64,000 nt of DNA from Streptomyces geranii (GTDB lineage: Bacteria > Actinomycetota > Actinomycetes > Streptomycetales > Streptomycetaceae). Positions 1 through 7,668 of this stretch are shown piece after piece. How positions within the stretch are numbered: the first letter of the stretch is position 1; each line of letters starts with the position of its first letter. The DNA is taken from contig NZ_PJME01000014.1 in assembly GCF_002954775.1 (NCBI RefSeq), positions 62,001 to 126,000 on the forward strand. The letters run 5' to 3'. Under the pieces are notes generated by a model that was not told the origin of the DNA, made no database searches, and saw only the letters and a list, made by a program, of their open reading frames with translations. Position numbers and translations under genes: made by a program.

Positions 1-1543
1 TTACCTCTTTGTCCTTCGTCATCTGACGCATCAGCGATTCCTGCGTGGCCTCGGCACGCGAGAACTCACCGGTCAGCCGTCCCGCGGCCATCGTGTAGAT
101 GCGGTCGCACATCCCGAGCAGCTCCGGCAGCTCGGAGGAGATGAAGACGACCGCCTTGCCCTCGGCCGCCAGCTTGTCGATGACCGTGTAGATCTCGAAC
201 TTGGCGCCCACGTCGATCCCGCGGGTCGGCTCGTCCAGGATCAGCACATCCGGACCCGTGAAGATCCACTTGCTGAGGACGACCTTCTGCTGGTTGCCGC
301 CCGACAGCTTGCCGACCGGCTCGAAGACGGTCGGCGCCTTGATGTTCATGGACTTGCGGAAGCCCTCGGAGACCTTCCGCTCCTCGTGCTCGTCGACCAC
401 ACCGCGCTTGGTGACCTTGCTCAGGGCACTGAGCGAGATGTTGCGGTTGATGGTGTCGATGAGGTTGAGGCCGTAGTGCTTGCGGTCCTCGGTCACATAG
501 GCGATGCCGTGCTTGACCGCCTCGGAGACGGTCTTCGTACGGATCTCCGTGCCGTCCTTGAGGACCGTCCCGTGCGTGTACCGGCCGTAGGTGCGCCCGA
601 AGACGCTCATCGCGAGTTCGGTGCGCCCGGCGCCCATCAGGCCCGCGATACCGACGATCTCCCCGCGCCGCACGGAGATCGACACATCGTCGACCACCTT
701 GCGCTGCTGGTCGATCGGGTGGTGCACGGTCCAGTCGCGGATCTCCAGCGCGGGCGCGGAACCCTCCTGCGCGTCGTGCGGGGTCCGCTCCGGGAAGCGG
801 TGTTCGAGGTCGCGGCCGACCATGCCGCTGATGATCCGGTCCTCGGTGGTCTCCGCGGCCTTCACGTCGAGCGTCTCGATGGTCTGGCCGTCGCGCAGGA
901 TCGTCACCGAGTCGGCGACCGTCTCGATCTCGTTCAGCTTGTGCGAAATGATGATCGAGGTGATGCCCTGGTCCTTGAGGCCCAGGATGAGATCCAGGAG
1001 CTTGCCGCTGTCCTCGTCGTTCAGGGCGGCCGTCGGCTCGTCCAGGATGAGCAGCTTCACCTTCTTCGACAGCGCCTTGGCGATCTCGACGAGCTGCTGC
1101 TTGCCGACACCGATGTCGGCGACCCGCGTCTGCGGGTTCTCGTCCAGACCGACCCGGCGCAGCAGCTCGGCGGCGTGCTTCAGCGTGTCGTTCCAGCTGA
1201 TGAACCCGCGGGTGGCGTGCTCGTTGCCGAGGAAGATGTTCTCCGCGATGGACATGTACGGCACCAGGGCCAGTTCCTGATGGATGATCACGATGCCGCG
1301 GTGCTCACTGGCCCTGATGTCCCTGAAGGAGACGACCTCACCCTCGAAGAGGATGTCCCCCTCGTAGGTGCCGTGCGGATGGACGCCGGAGAGGACCTTC
1401 ATCAAGGTCGACTTGCCGGCGCCGTTCTCCCCGCAGATGGCATGGACCTCGCCCTGACGGACCGTCAGGTTGACGTCCGACAGCGCTTTGACGCCGGGAA
1501 AGGTCTTGACGATCGAGCGCATTTCCAGGACGGGTCCCGCCAT
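1..1543 (-). CDS. Sugar ABC transporter ATP-binding protein, 3' end beyond window
   Basis: Cytoplasmic ATPase of a ribose/xylose-type (CUT2, MmsA/XylG-like) sugar importer. The ATG lies at complement 1541-1543, preceded by a GGAAGG ribosome site about 8 nt upstream. The frame is open to the window edge, giving 514 visible codons; the family is usually 500-520 residues, so only a few residues should be missing. Walker A GENGAGKST is at about residues 38-46, and the length fits the duplicated two-nucleotide-binding-fold architecture of CUT2 ATPases. It lies 32 nt downstream of the binding-protein gene and is surely cotranscribed. The matching permease is not in the window and is expected immediately to the left. 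The TTA at 1-3 is not in frame and is not its stop. Confidence 0.93.
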   Translation of the reverse strand, partial: MAGPVLEMRSIVKTFPGVKALSDVNLTVRQGEVHAICGENGAGKSTLMKVLSGVHPHGTYEGDILFEGEVVSFRDIRASEHRGIVIIHQELALVPYMSIAENIFLGNEHATRGFISWNDTLKHAAELLRRVGLDENPQTRVADIGVGKQQLVEIAKALSKKVKLLILDEPTAALNDEDSGKLLDLILGLKDQGITSIIISHKLNEIETVADSVTILRDGQTIETLDVKAAETTEDRIISGMVGRDLEHRFPERTPHDAQEGSAPALEIRDWTVHHPIDQQRKVVDDVSISVRRGEIVGIAGLMGAGRTELAMSVFGRTYGRYTHGTVLKDGTEIRTKTVSEAVKHGIAYVTEDRKHYGLNLIDTINRNISLSALSKVTKRGVVDEHEERKVSEGFRKSMNIKAPTVFEPVGKLSGGNQQKVVLSKWIFTGPDVLILDEPTRGIDVGAKFEIYTVIDKLAAEGKAVVFISSELPELLGMCDRIYTMAAGRLTGEFSRAEATQESLMRQMTKDKEV

Positions 1544-1575
1544 GGTCGTGCCTTCCAATCTCTGGAGTGCGGGGG

Positions 1576-2688
1576 TTACTTGAGGTCGCTTTCCTTGATG
1601 TAACCCGAGTCGACGACGACCGTCTGGTAGTTCGTCTTGTCCACGCTCACCGGGGTGAGCAGGTAGGCCGGGACGACCTTCGAACCGTTGTCGTACGTCT
1701 TGGTGTCGTTGGTCTCCGGCGTCTTGCCGGTGAGCGCAGCGTCCACCATGTTCGAGGCCACCTTGGCGAGTTCGCGGGTGTCCTTGTAGACGGTCATCGA
1801 CTGCTCGTCGGCGATGATCGACTTCACCGAGGCGACCTCGGCGTCCTGGCCGGTGACGATCGGCAGCGGCTTGCTCTTGGAGCCGTAGTCGTCCGACTTC
1901 AGCGCGGACAGGATGCCGATGGAGATGCCGTCGTACGGCGAGAGCACCGCGTCGACCCGGGACGACTTGTAGGCCGCGGTCAGGATGTCGTCCATGCGCT
2001 TCTGCGCGGTGCCGCCGTCCCAGCGCAGCGTGGTGACCTGGGTCAGCGCGGTCTGGCCGGAGCCGACGACGAGCTGCTTCTTGTCGATGTAGGGCTGCAG
2101 GATGTTCATCGCGCCCTGGAAGAAGTACTTCGTGTTGTTGTCGTCGTTCGAGCCGGCGAACAGCTCGATGTTGAACGGGCCCTTCTTCGAGCCGTCCGCG
2201 AGACCGAGCTTCTCGACGATGTACGTGCCCTGCAGCTCGCCGACCTTCTCGTTGTCGAAGGACGCGTAGTAGTCGACGTTCTTCGTGCCGAGGATCAGGC
2301 GGTCGTAGGAGATGACCGGGATCTTGGCGTCGGCGGCCTGCTGGAGCACGTTGTTCAGCGACTTGTTGTCGATGGCCGCGACGATCAGGGCCTTCACACC
2401 CTGCGTGATCAGGTTCTCGATCTGCGAGACCTGCTGGTCGGGGTCGTCCTCGCCGTAGACCAGCTGGGTCTTGTAGCCCTTGGACTCGAGGTCCTTGACC
2501 ACGTTGGCGCCGTCGGCGATCCAGCGCTCCGAGGACTTGGTCGGCATCGCGATGCCGATGGTGCCGCCCTTGGCGTCGTCCGACGTCGACTCGCTGCCAC
2601 CCTCGCTGCTCTGGCCGCAGGCCGTGAGGGAGAGGGCGAGGACGGCGGAGGAGGCTATGGCGGAGAGAGCGGCTCTGCGAGTACGCAT
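1576..2688 (-). CDS. Sugar-binding lipoprotein of CUT2 ABC importer (ChvE/XylF-like)
   Basis: Extracellular lipid-anchored receptor that delivers sugar to the importer whose ATPase follows. The chosen ATG gives 370 residues beginning MRTRRAALSAIASS, with an AAGGA site 8 nt upstream; upstream in-frame codons would only add a non-signal extension. The signal peptide ends in lipobox LTAC. The mature part is a periplasmic-binding-protein type 1 fold with GIAMPTKSSERW near its start, as in ChvE/XylF multiple-sugar receptors. It is separated from the upstream U32-like gene by 135 nt. That gap contains a TAACGTTA palindrome (2819-2826, overlapping the upstream stop) and a TCGAACA motif (2780-2786, minus), so it may have its own promoter. 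Substrate is not determinable; a galactose-, fucose- or aldonate-type sugar would fit the operon enzymes. Confidence 0.93.
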   Translation of the reverse strand: MRTRRAALSAIASSAVLALSLTACGQSSEGGSESTSDDAKGGTIGIAMPTKSSERWIADGANVVKDLESKGYKTQLVYGEDDPDQQVSQIENLITQGVKALIVAAIDNKSLNNVLQQAADAKIPVISYDRLILGTKNVDYYASFDNEKVGELQGTYIVEKLGLADGSKKGPFNIELFAGSNDDNNTKYFFQGAMNILQPYIDKKQLVVGSGQTALTQVTTLRWDGGTAQKRMDDILTAAYKSSRVDAVLSPYDGISIGILSALKSDDYGSKSKPLPIVTGQDAEVASVKSIIADEQSMTVYKDTRELAKVASNMVDAALTGKTPETNDTKTYDNGSKVVPAYLLTPVSVDKTNYQTVVVDSGYIKESDLK

Positions 2689-2823
2689 GATCATCATCCT
2701 TGATGTCTTGAGGCGTGGGGCTTGTCCGGTCCCGCTCCGGCGAGGGTAAGAGGAGACCAAGAGAAGTCGTGTCGGAGTCTGTTCGACTGCGTCGCGTTTT
2801 GTGAAGGGGCGTTGTCCGTAACG

Positions 2824-3792
2824 TTATGCAGGCGTTTCGAACCGCTTCAGATCGCCGGGCAGTCGCGAGCCGAGCGGCGCCATGTCGCCGTCCGCCCCGT
2901 GCCGCGCGAGCAGGTCCAGGGCGAGCCGGCCGCGCCGCACCCGCTCCTTGGCCGTGGCCAGCGTCAGGTCGCGCATGTGGTTGCCGTAGGGGTAGATCCC
3001 GGGAGCCTTCGACAGACCGAACTTGAGGTAGAGCGGGGCGCCGCGCCGGATCAGCTCGGCGACCTCGTACATCCGGATGTAGCCGCCCAGATCGTCCGGC
3101 GCCTCGATGTACATGTCCATCGGAGCGCCCGACACCCGCCGGATCTCCGTGAGGTGATCGAGCGTCAGGTCGCTCGGCACGTTGATCGAGTCGCCGCCGA
3201 GGTTCTCGTACACGGCGTACGCGGTCGGGTTGACCGGACCGATCAGCGCCGACACCTTGAGCGTCGTGTCGGCCGGGATGATTCCGGCGACGCGCGCCCG
3301 GTGCAGGGTCCACAGCACACCCTCGTCGGCGACGAGCAGGCACTTGACGCCCAGCTCCGTCGCCCGCACGGCGTCCTCGACACACCCGGCGACCGCGTCG
3401 GCGCCCCGGGCGCGCAGCCCGCCGCCCTTGGAGTCGGTCCGGGTGGAGCCGCCGATGTCCCAGGTGCCGCGCGGACCGGTGAACAGGCACAGCTCGATGT
3501 CCCGCTCGGCCGTCGCCTCCACCATCTCGGTGATCTCGGCGTCGGTCAGCATCCAGATGCCGCTGCCCTGGCTGACCCGGTGGATCGGCACATCGAGCCG
3601 CGAGGACTCCTTGAGGACGACCCCGAGCGCCTCGGGCCCCTCCACGGAGGGCACCTCGGTACGCCAGCGACCGCCGCCGGGGAAGGTGTGCGGGGAGGAG
3701 TCCGCGGGGTCGAGGGCGGGCGCGTCCAGGCCGAGCGCGGCGAGCGCCTGCTCTCCCGGGCGGCGGGCTGCGGAGGCGGTGGTGTCGGTCAC
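2824..3792 (-). CDS. U32-peptidase-like protein in sugar operon, function unknown
   Basis: A 322-residue soluble protein with no signal peptide. I recognise a resemblance to proteins annotated as U32-family (TIM-barrel-like), but I see no motif that proves peptidase activity. Visible features are GPRGTWDIGG (around residue 105), a run of barrel-like strand-helix units, and conserved-looking PMDMYIEAPDDLGGY and GIYPYGNHMRDL segments. The operon position, between a sugar-acid dehydratase/dehydrogenase pair and a sugar-binding protein, argues for a role in sugar-acid catabolism (for example a lyase, isomerase or decarboxylase step) rather than proteolysis; this is inference. A 16-bp hairpin at 3876-3917 separates it from the dehydrogenase, so it may be expressed at a different level. 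Stop TAA overlaps a TAACGTTA palindrome. Confidence 0.7.
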   Translation of the reverse strand: MTDTTASAARRPGEQALAALGLDAPALDPADSSPHTFPGGGRWRTEVPSVEGPEALGVVLKESSRLDVPIHRVSQGSGIWMLTDAEITEMVEATAERDIELCLFTGPRGTWDIGGSTRTDSKGGGLRARGADAVAGCVEDAVRATELGVKCLLVADEGVLWTLHRARVAGIIPADTTLKVSALIGPVNPTAYAVYENLGGDSINVPSDLTLDHLTEIRRVSGAPMDMYIEAPDDLGGYIRMYEVAELIRRGAPLYLKFGLSKAPGIYPYGNHMRDLTLATAKERVRRGRLALDLLARHGADGDMAPLGSRLPGDLKRFETPA

Positions 3793-3875
3793 AATCTGTC
3801 CTTCAGGATCGGCCGGTTCGGCGTGTTCGGCATATCGGATGAGGTTCGCGGCTCTGGGTGCACAAGGCTTTGGAT

Positions 3876-3917
3876 GTACGCCGGTACGGGGTCGTCAGGT
3901 ACCCCGTACCGGCGTAC
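3876..3917 (-). terminator. Perfect 16-bp hairpin after the dehydrogenase gene
   Basis: Arms 3876-3891 and 3902-3917 are perfectly complementary around a 10-nt loop, 14 nt past the dehydrogenase stop. There is no U-tract, as usual for Streptomyces. It probably acts as a terminator or attenuator between the enzyme pair and the downstream U32-like and transport genes. Confidence 0.8.
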
Positions 3918-3931
3918 GGCTCAGGGGTGTG

Positions 3932-4936
3932 TCACGGCCGCAGAAGGACCTTGCCGACCTTCGGGTCGCCGGACCCCACCAACTCGATGGCCTGCGGAAA
4001 CTCCTCCAGCGGCAGCTCGTGCGTGACGAGCGGCAGCGGATCGAGCAGCCCGGCGCCGAAGACCCGCACGGTGTGCGCCCAGGCGTCCGGGGCCGCACCG
4101 AACACGGTGTGCACCTCCAGCTGCCGTACGACGAGATCGGTCGGGTCGAGCCCGTCCGCACCCGGCGCCGGAATCCCCGTGAGGACGAGCCGGCCACCGC
4201 GCCGCAGCAGGGCGGCGGCGGTACGCGCGGCGTCCGCGGACCCGGCGGTCTCGATGACGACGTCGAAGTCGTCCGGGAGTTCCTGGTCCTTCGTACGGAA
4301 GTCCGTGGCACCGAACTTCTTCGACAGCTCGGCCCGGTCCGGGCGCGTGCCCACGACGAGCAGTTCGGAGGGCGAACCCGCCTTCAGGAACTGCACGGCG
4401 AACATCCCGAGCGTCCCGGTGCCCACCACGGCCACCCGCTCACCCGGCACGGCGTTCGCCTTCAGCGCGGCGGCGGCGATGCACGCGGCCGGCTCAAGGA
4501 GCGCAGCCGCCGTGAGGTCCGCGTCGTCCGGCAGTACGTGCAGCAGCCGGGCCGGCAGCGTCAGCGTGGTCGCCATCGCGCCGGGCTCGGTGAACCCGGT
4601 CTCCTCGTACCCGGCACTGCACAACGTTGTCTCGCCCGCGTGACACCGGTCGCACACCTGGCAGTTGCGGAAACCCTCGCCAACCACCTTGCGGCCGAGC
4701 AGAGTTGGCGGCACGCCGGCGCCGACCGCAGTCACCGTGCCGGACCACTCGTGGCCCGGGGTGAGCGGGTAACGGACGTACCCCTCGGGCCTGTTGCCCT
4801 GGTAGACCTCGCGGTCGCTGCCGCAGATCCCGGCGGCATGGACCCGTACGAGGGCCTCGCCGGCCTCCGGCTGCCGAGGCTCGTGCGGCACCAGACGGTG
4901 CTCGCCCGGAGCCTCGATCACCACGGCGCTGCTCAC
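3932..4936 (-). CDS. Zinc-dependent medium-chain dehydrogenase
   Basis: NAD(P)-dependent alcohol/polyol dehydrogenase of the threonine/sorbitol dehydrogenase type, cytoplasmic. The GTG start at complement 4934-4936 overlaps the upstream stop (GTGA), giving 334 residues (VSSAVVIEAPGEHRL...); translational coupling decides this start over one 14 codons upstream. GICGSD and GHEWSG provide catalytic-zinc ligands, CQVCDRCHAGETTLC is the structural-zinc four-cysteine cluster, and VVGTGTLGMF is the Rossmann glycine motif. Together with the coupled dehydratase it should oxidise a sugar, sugar acid or keto-deoxy intermediate; the exact substrate cannot be read from sequence. Confidence 0.9.
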   Translation of the reverse strand: MSSAVVIEAPGEHRLVPHEPRQPEAGEALVRVHAAGICGSDREVYQGNRPEGYVRYPLTPGHEWSGTVTAVGAGVPPTLLGRKVVGEGFRNCQVCDRCHAGETTLCSAGYEETGFTEPGAMATTLTLPARLLHVLPDDADLTAAALLEPAACIAAAALKANAVPGERVAVVGTGTLGMFAVQFLKAGSPSELLVVGTRPDRAELSKKFGATDFRTKDQELPDDFDVVIETAGSADAARTAAALLRRGGRLVLTGIPAPGADGLDPTDLVVRQLEVHTVFGAAPDAWAHTVRVFGAGLLDPLPLVTHELPLEEFPQAIELVGSGDPKVGKVLLRP

Positions 4937-6090
4937 TCGGTCCCCTTGGGCTTGCGCTGCTCCCAGCCCTCGGCCCACAGGTCGAAGCGGGCCTGCTGCT
5001 GCGGGAACTCCGCCGCCGCGTCCACGTCCAGCTCGACACCGAGGCCGGGCTTGTCGGAGAGGTGGAAGTAGCCGTCGATCACCTCGGGGGCGCCCGAGAC
5101 GACCTTCTTGATCTCCGCGTCCGCGAAGTCGTTGAAGTGTTCGAGGACCTTGAAGTTCGGCGAGGTGAACCCGACCTGCAGCGAGGCCGCCGTCAGCACC
5201 GGCCCGCCCACGTTGTGCGGCGCGACCAGCACGTAGTGCGTCTCGGCGGTCGCGGCCAGCTTGCGGGTCTCCCAGATGCCGCCGATGTGACCGACGTCCG
5301 GCTGGATGATGTCCACGGCCTGGCTCTCGAAGAGCTCGCGGAACTCGATCCGGTCGTGGATGCGCTCACCCGTGGCGACCGGGATGTCGACCTTCGCGGC
5401 GACCTTCTCCAGCGCCTTCAGGTTCTCCGGCGGGCACGGCTCCTCCAGCCACGCGGGCTTGAAGGGCGCCAGGTCCTTGGCGAGCCGGATCGCGGTCGCG
5501 GGCGAGAAGCGGCCGTGCATCTCCAGCATCAGCTCGGCGTCCGGCCCGATGGCGTCGCGCACGGCCTCGATCAGGGAGACCGCGTACAGGCTCTGCTCGT
5601 GGTCCAGCTCGAAGTGGCCGGTCCCGAAGGGGTCGATCTTCAGCGCCTTGTAGCCGCGCTCGACGACGCCCTTGGCCGCCTTGTGGTACGCCTCGGGCGT
5701 GCGCTCCGTGGTGTACCAGCCGTTGGCGTACGCCTTGACCTTGTCGGTGACCTTGCCGCCGAGCAGCTGCCAGACCGGCACGCCGAGGGCCTTGCCCTTG
5801 ATGTCCCAGCAGGCCATCTCGATGACGGCGATGCCGGACATCACGATCTCGCCGGCCCGGCCGTAGTCGCCGTACTTCATGCGCTTGACCAGATCCTCGA
5901 CAGCGAACGGGTCGGAGCCGAGAATGTGGTTCGTCTTCGCCTCGTGCAGATAGCCGAGCAGCGCGTCGGTGTGGCCCAGCATGCGGGTCTCGCCGACGCC
6001 GGTGAGTCCCTCGTCGGTGTGCACCTGGACGTAGGTCAGGTTCCGCCACGGCGTCCCGACCACGTGCGTGCTGATTCCCGTGATGCGCAC
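4933..6090 (-). CDS. Mandelate racemase/enolase-family sugar-acid dehydratase (galactonate dehydratase-like)
   Basis: A 385-residue member of the enolase superfamily expected to remove water from an aldonic acid, giving a 2-keto-3-deoxy acid. Motifs in order: an N-terminal capping domain; YKALKIDPFG with the barrel lysine region (about residue 170); the metal ligands in LMLEMHGRFS, WLEEPCPPEN and ATGERI; QPDVGHIGG; and a catalytic histidine in APHNVGGP. The set most resembles D-galactonate or similar sugar-acid dehydratases, but substrate assignment within this family from sequence alone is unreliable. It is the first gene of the minus-strand operon, preceded by a recognisable promoter (6151-6180), and is coupled to the dehydrogenase. 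Confidence 0.88.
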   Translation of the reverse strand: MRITGISTHVVGTPWRNLTYVQVHTDEGLTGVGETRMLGHTDALLGYLHEAKTNHILGSDPFAVEDLVKRMKYGDYGRAGEIVMSGIAVIEMACWDIKGKALGVPVWQLLGGKVTDKVKAYANGWYTTERTPEAYHKAAKGVVERGYKALKIDPFGTGHFELDHEQSLYAVSLIEAVRDAIGPDAELMLEMHGRFSPATAIRLAKDLAPFKPAWLEEPCPPENLKALEKVAAKVDIPVATGERIHDRIEFRELFESQAVDIIQPDVGHIGGIWETRKLAATAETHYVLVAPHNVGGPVLTAASLQVGFTSPNFKVLEHFNDFADAEIKKVVSGAPEVIDGYFHLSDKPGLGVELDVDAAAEFPQQQARFDLWAEGWEQRKPKGTE

Positions 6091-6112
6091 GGTACTCCCT
6101 AAGTCCTTGGCC

Positions 6113-6141
6113 TGTTCGAGATTTCGTCACTTGTTCGAAAT
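6113..6141 (-). promoter_or_regulatory. Direct repeat ATYTCGAACA with 19-bp period upstream of dehydratase gene
   Basis: Read on the minus strand, ATTTCGAACA (6132-6141) and ATCTCGAACA (6113-6122) repeat with a 19-bp period, just downstream of the promoter. The second 10-mer recurs exactly on the plus strand at 7606-7615, upstream of the YtfQ-like gene, and its TCGAACA core also occurs at 2780-2786. This suggests a shared regulator binding site for the two sugar operons. Confidence 0.55.
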
Positions 6142-6150
6142 GCTGTCGCG

Positions 6151-6180
6151 ACAGTAAGGATGCTTCGGGCGGAGTGTCAA
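6151..6180 (-). promoter_or_regulatory. Promoter of the minus-strand sugar-acid operon
   Basis: On the minus strand a consensus -35 TTGACA (6175-6180) is followed by an 18-bp spacer and -10 TACTGT (6151-6156), a good vegetative-sigma promoter pointing at the dehydratase gene about 60 bp downstream. A perfect palindrome CTGTCGCGACAG (6143-6154) overlaps the -10 and is a plausible operator. Confidence 0.65.
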
Positions 6181-6321
6181 TGGGTCGAACGCACAACCCT
6201 TCGCCGTGTCGTGGACGGCCGTCATGTGCGCCCACATTCCGGTGCCGCACCCCCGCTGCCCGCCGCTGACCGCGTTATCCAACCGTGACGCCTTCCTGAC
6301 GCAGCCCTCTTGACCGCCATG

Positions 6322-6340
6322 AATTGTTAGCGCTCACAAT
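6322..6340. promoter_or_regulatory. LacI-family operator
   Basis: ATTGTTAGCGCTCACAAT is one base from the perfect 18-bp LacI/GalR-type palindrome with central GCGC. It sits inside the spacer and -10 region of a candidate plus-strand promoter (TTGACC at 6310-6315, CACAAT at 6335-6340), so the LacI protein encoded just downstream probably represses its own gene and perhaps the divergent operon. Confidence 0.8.
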
Positions 6341-6393
6341 GACCTCCGCTTCACCAGTTGTCATGCACGGCGTCCGAAGGAGGTACCAGCGTC

Positions 6394-6459
6394 ATGTCGG
6401 CAGTGCCCCAACCGGCCGTCCCGCCGGGTGCCTCGGGGCAACCCGGAGCCCCGCAGTGA
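6394..6459 (+). CDS. Possible 21-aa proline-rich leader peptide upstream of LacI gene
   Basis: An ATG preceded by an unusually strong AAGGAGGT site (6377-6384, spacing 9) opens a 22-codon frame ending TGA at 6457-6459, encoding a 21-residue peptide rich in Pro, Gly and Ala with a VPPGA segment. It lies between the LacI operator and the LacI ribosome site, which is where a leader peptide or translational-coupling ORF would be. No homologue is recognised; whether it is translated is unknown. Confidence 0.4.
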   Translation: MSAVPQPAVPPGASGQPGAPQ

Positions 6460-6530
6460 AGCGGGCGGCACGCCAACGACCGCCCGCGCCACAGGACTTA
6501 CCCGCAGACGACCGCCAAGGAGGTGCAGCC

Positions 6531-7565
6531 GTGACCGAGTCGAACCACTCACCGCTCCGGCCGCCCACCATGGCCGACGTGGCACGCCAGGCAGGCGTGT
6601 CCCACCAGACCGTGTCCCGCGTACTGGGCGACCACCCCAACGTACGCATCGAGACCCGGGCAAAGGTGCTGCACGCCATCGAGGAGATGGGCTACCGTCG
6701 CAACTCCTCCGCACGGGCCCTGGCGACCAGACGCACCCTCACCCTGGGTGTGGTCGCCTCCAACACCACGCTCTACGGACCTGCCAGCACGCTCTTCGCG
6801 CTGGAGGACGCGGCCCGCGCGGAGGGGTATCTCGTCTCGACGGTCAGTCTTCGCGAACTGACCGTGGAGACACTGTCCGAGGCTCTGGACCGGCTCAGCG
6901 AAGGCGGGGTGGAGGGGGTGATCGCCCTCGCCCCCCAGCGCTCGGCGGTCGAGGCCCTCACCGAACTCCGCCACCCCTTCCCGGTGGTGGCCGTCGGAAC
7001 CGGCTCCGGCGTGGAGATCCCCAGCGTCAACGTCGACCAGCGGCTGGGGGCCGAACTGGCCACCAACCATCTGCTCGCCATGGGCCACCGCACGGTCTGG
7101 CACCTCGCCGGACCCGAGGACTGGCACGAGGCGGCGGACCGGGTCGACGGCTGGCGGGCGACCCTCGAAGCGGCCGGCGTGGAACCGCCCGCGCCGCTGC
7201 GGGGGGACTGGAGTCCGCTGTCGGGCTACCGGGCAGGCCAGGAACTGGCGGGCTGGGTGGGCCGGGGTCTGACGGCCGTCTTCGTGGCGAACGACCAGAT
7301 GGCACTGGGGGTGCTGCGGGCCCTGCGCGAGGCGGGCGTCCGTACTCCCCAGGACGTCGCGGTGGTCGGCTTCGACGACATCCCGGAGTCGGAGTTCTTC
7401 GCCCCGCCGCTCACCACCGTCCGGCAGGACTTCTCGGCGGTGGGCACGAGGTCCATCGCCCTGCTCCTCGACCTCATCGAGGGCCGGACGCCCTCGGGGA
7501 CTTCCCGGGTCGCCATCGAGCCCCAACTCCTCGTCCGGGCAAGCACCTTCCCGTACCACCCCTAG
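6531..7565 (+). CDS. LacI-family transcriptional regulator
   Basis: A 344-residue sugar-responsive repressor. GTG start chosen because of AGGAGGTG 5-6 nt upstream; longer in-frame starts lack such a site. The N-terminal helix-turn-helix is MADVARQAGVSHQTVSRVLG (about residues 14-33), followed by the hinge region and a periplasmic-binding-protein-like effector domain beginning LTLGVVASNTTLYGP. It is flanked by two sugar import systems: the divergent aldonate-type operon and the co-directional YtfQRT-type transporter. A LacI-type operator lies 190 bp upstream. The inducer is probably a sugar carried by one of these systems. Confidence 0.93.
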   Translation: MTESNHSPLRPPTMADVARQAGVSHQTVSRVLGDHPNVRIETRAKVLHAIEEMGYRRNSSARALATRRTLTLGVVASNTTLYGPASTLFALEDAARAEGYLVSTVSLRELTVETLSEALDRLSEGGVEGVIALAPQRSAVEALTELRHPFPVVAVGTGSGVEIPSVNVDQRLGAELATNHLLAMGHRTVWHLAGPEDWHEAADRVDGWRATLEAAGVEPPAPLRGDWSPLSGYRAGQELAGWVGRGLTAVFVANDQMALGVLRALREAGVRTPQDVAVVGFDDIPESEFFAPPLTTVRQDFSAVGTRSIALLLDLIEGRTPSGTSRVAIEPQLLVRASTFPYHP

Positions 7566-7605
7566 GCAGCAACCCGATCGTCCCCACGTCACCAACGCGG
7601 TCGAT

Positions 7606-7615
7606 ATCTCGAACA
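7606..7615 (+). promoter_or_regulatory. ATCTCGAACA element upstream of YtfQ-like gene
   Basis: An exact copy of the 10-mer found (opposite strand) at 6113-6122 in front of the dehydratase operon. It lies in the 103-bp gap between the LacI stop and the YtfQ-like start, supporting common control of both sugar operons. Confidence 0.4.
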
Positions 7616-7668
7616 ATGATCGGCAGGCTGGACGCAGTGTGTGCGTCGGCTCTTCAAAGGAGAAGAAC

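Larger units (their letters stand above)
6091..6530. promoter_or_regulatory. 440-bp control region between dehydratase operon and LacI gene
   Basis: This gap holds, left to right: TGTTCGA direct repeats, a perfect 12-bp palindrome CTGTCGCGACAG (6143-6154) overlapping the -10 of a minus-strand promoter, a featureless GC-rich stretch (6181-6305), a LacI-type operator with an overlapping plus-strand promoter, a 21-codon ORF with a strong ribosome site, and the ribosome site of the LacI gene (AGGAGGTG at about 6519-6526). Confidence 0.75.

Noticed and set aside
386..1603. Long plus-strand frame opposite the sugar ABC ATPase
   Set aside because: High-GC antisense shadow; product is Arg/Leu/Asp/Val-rich with no family motif, while the minus frame has clear Walker motifs.
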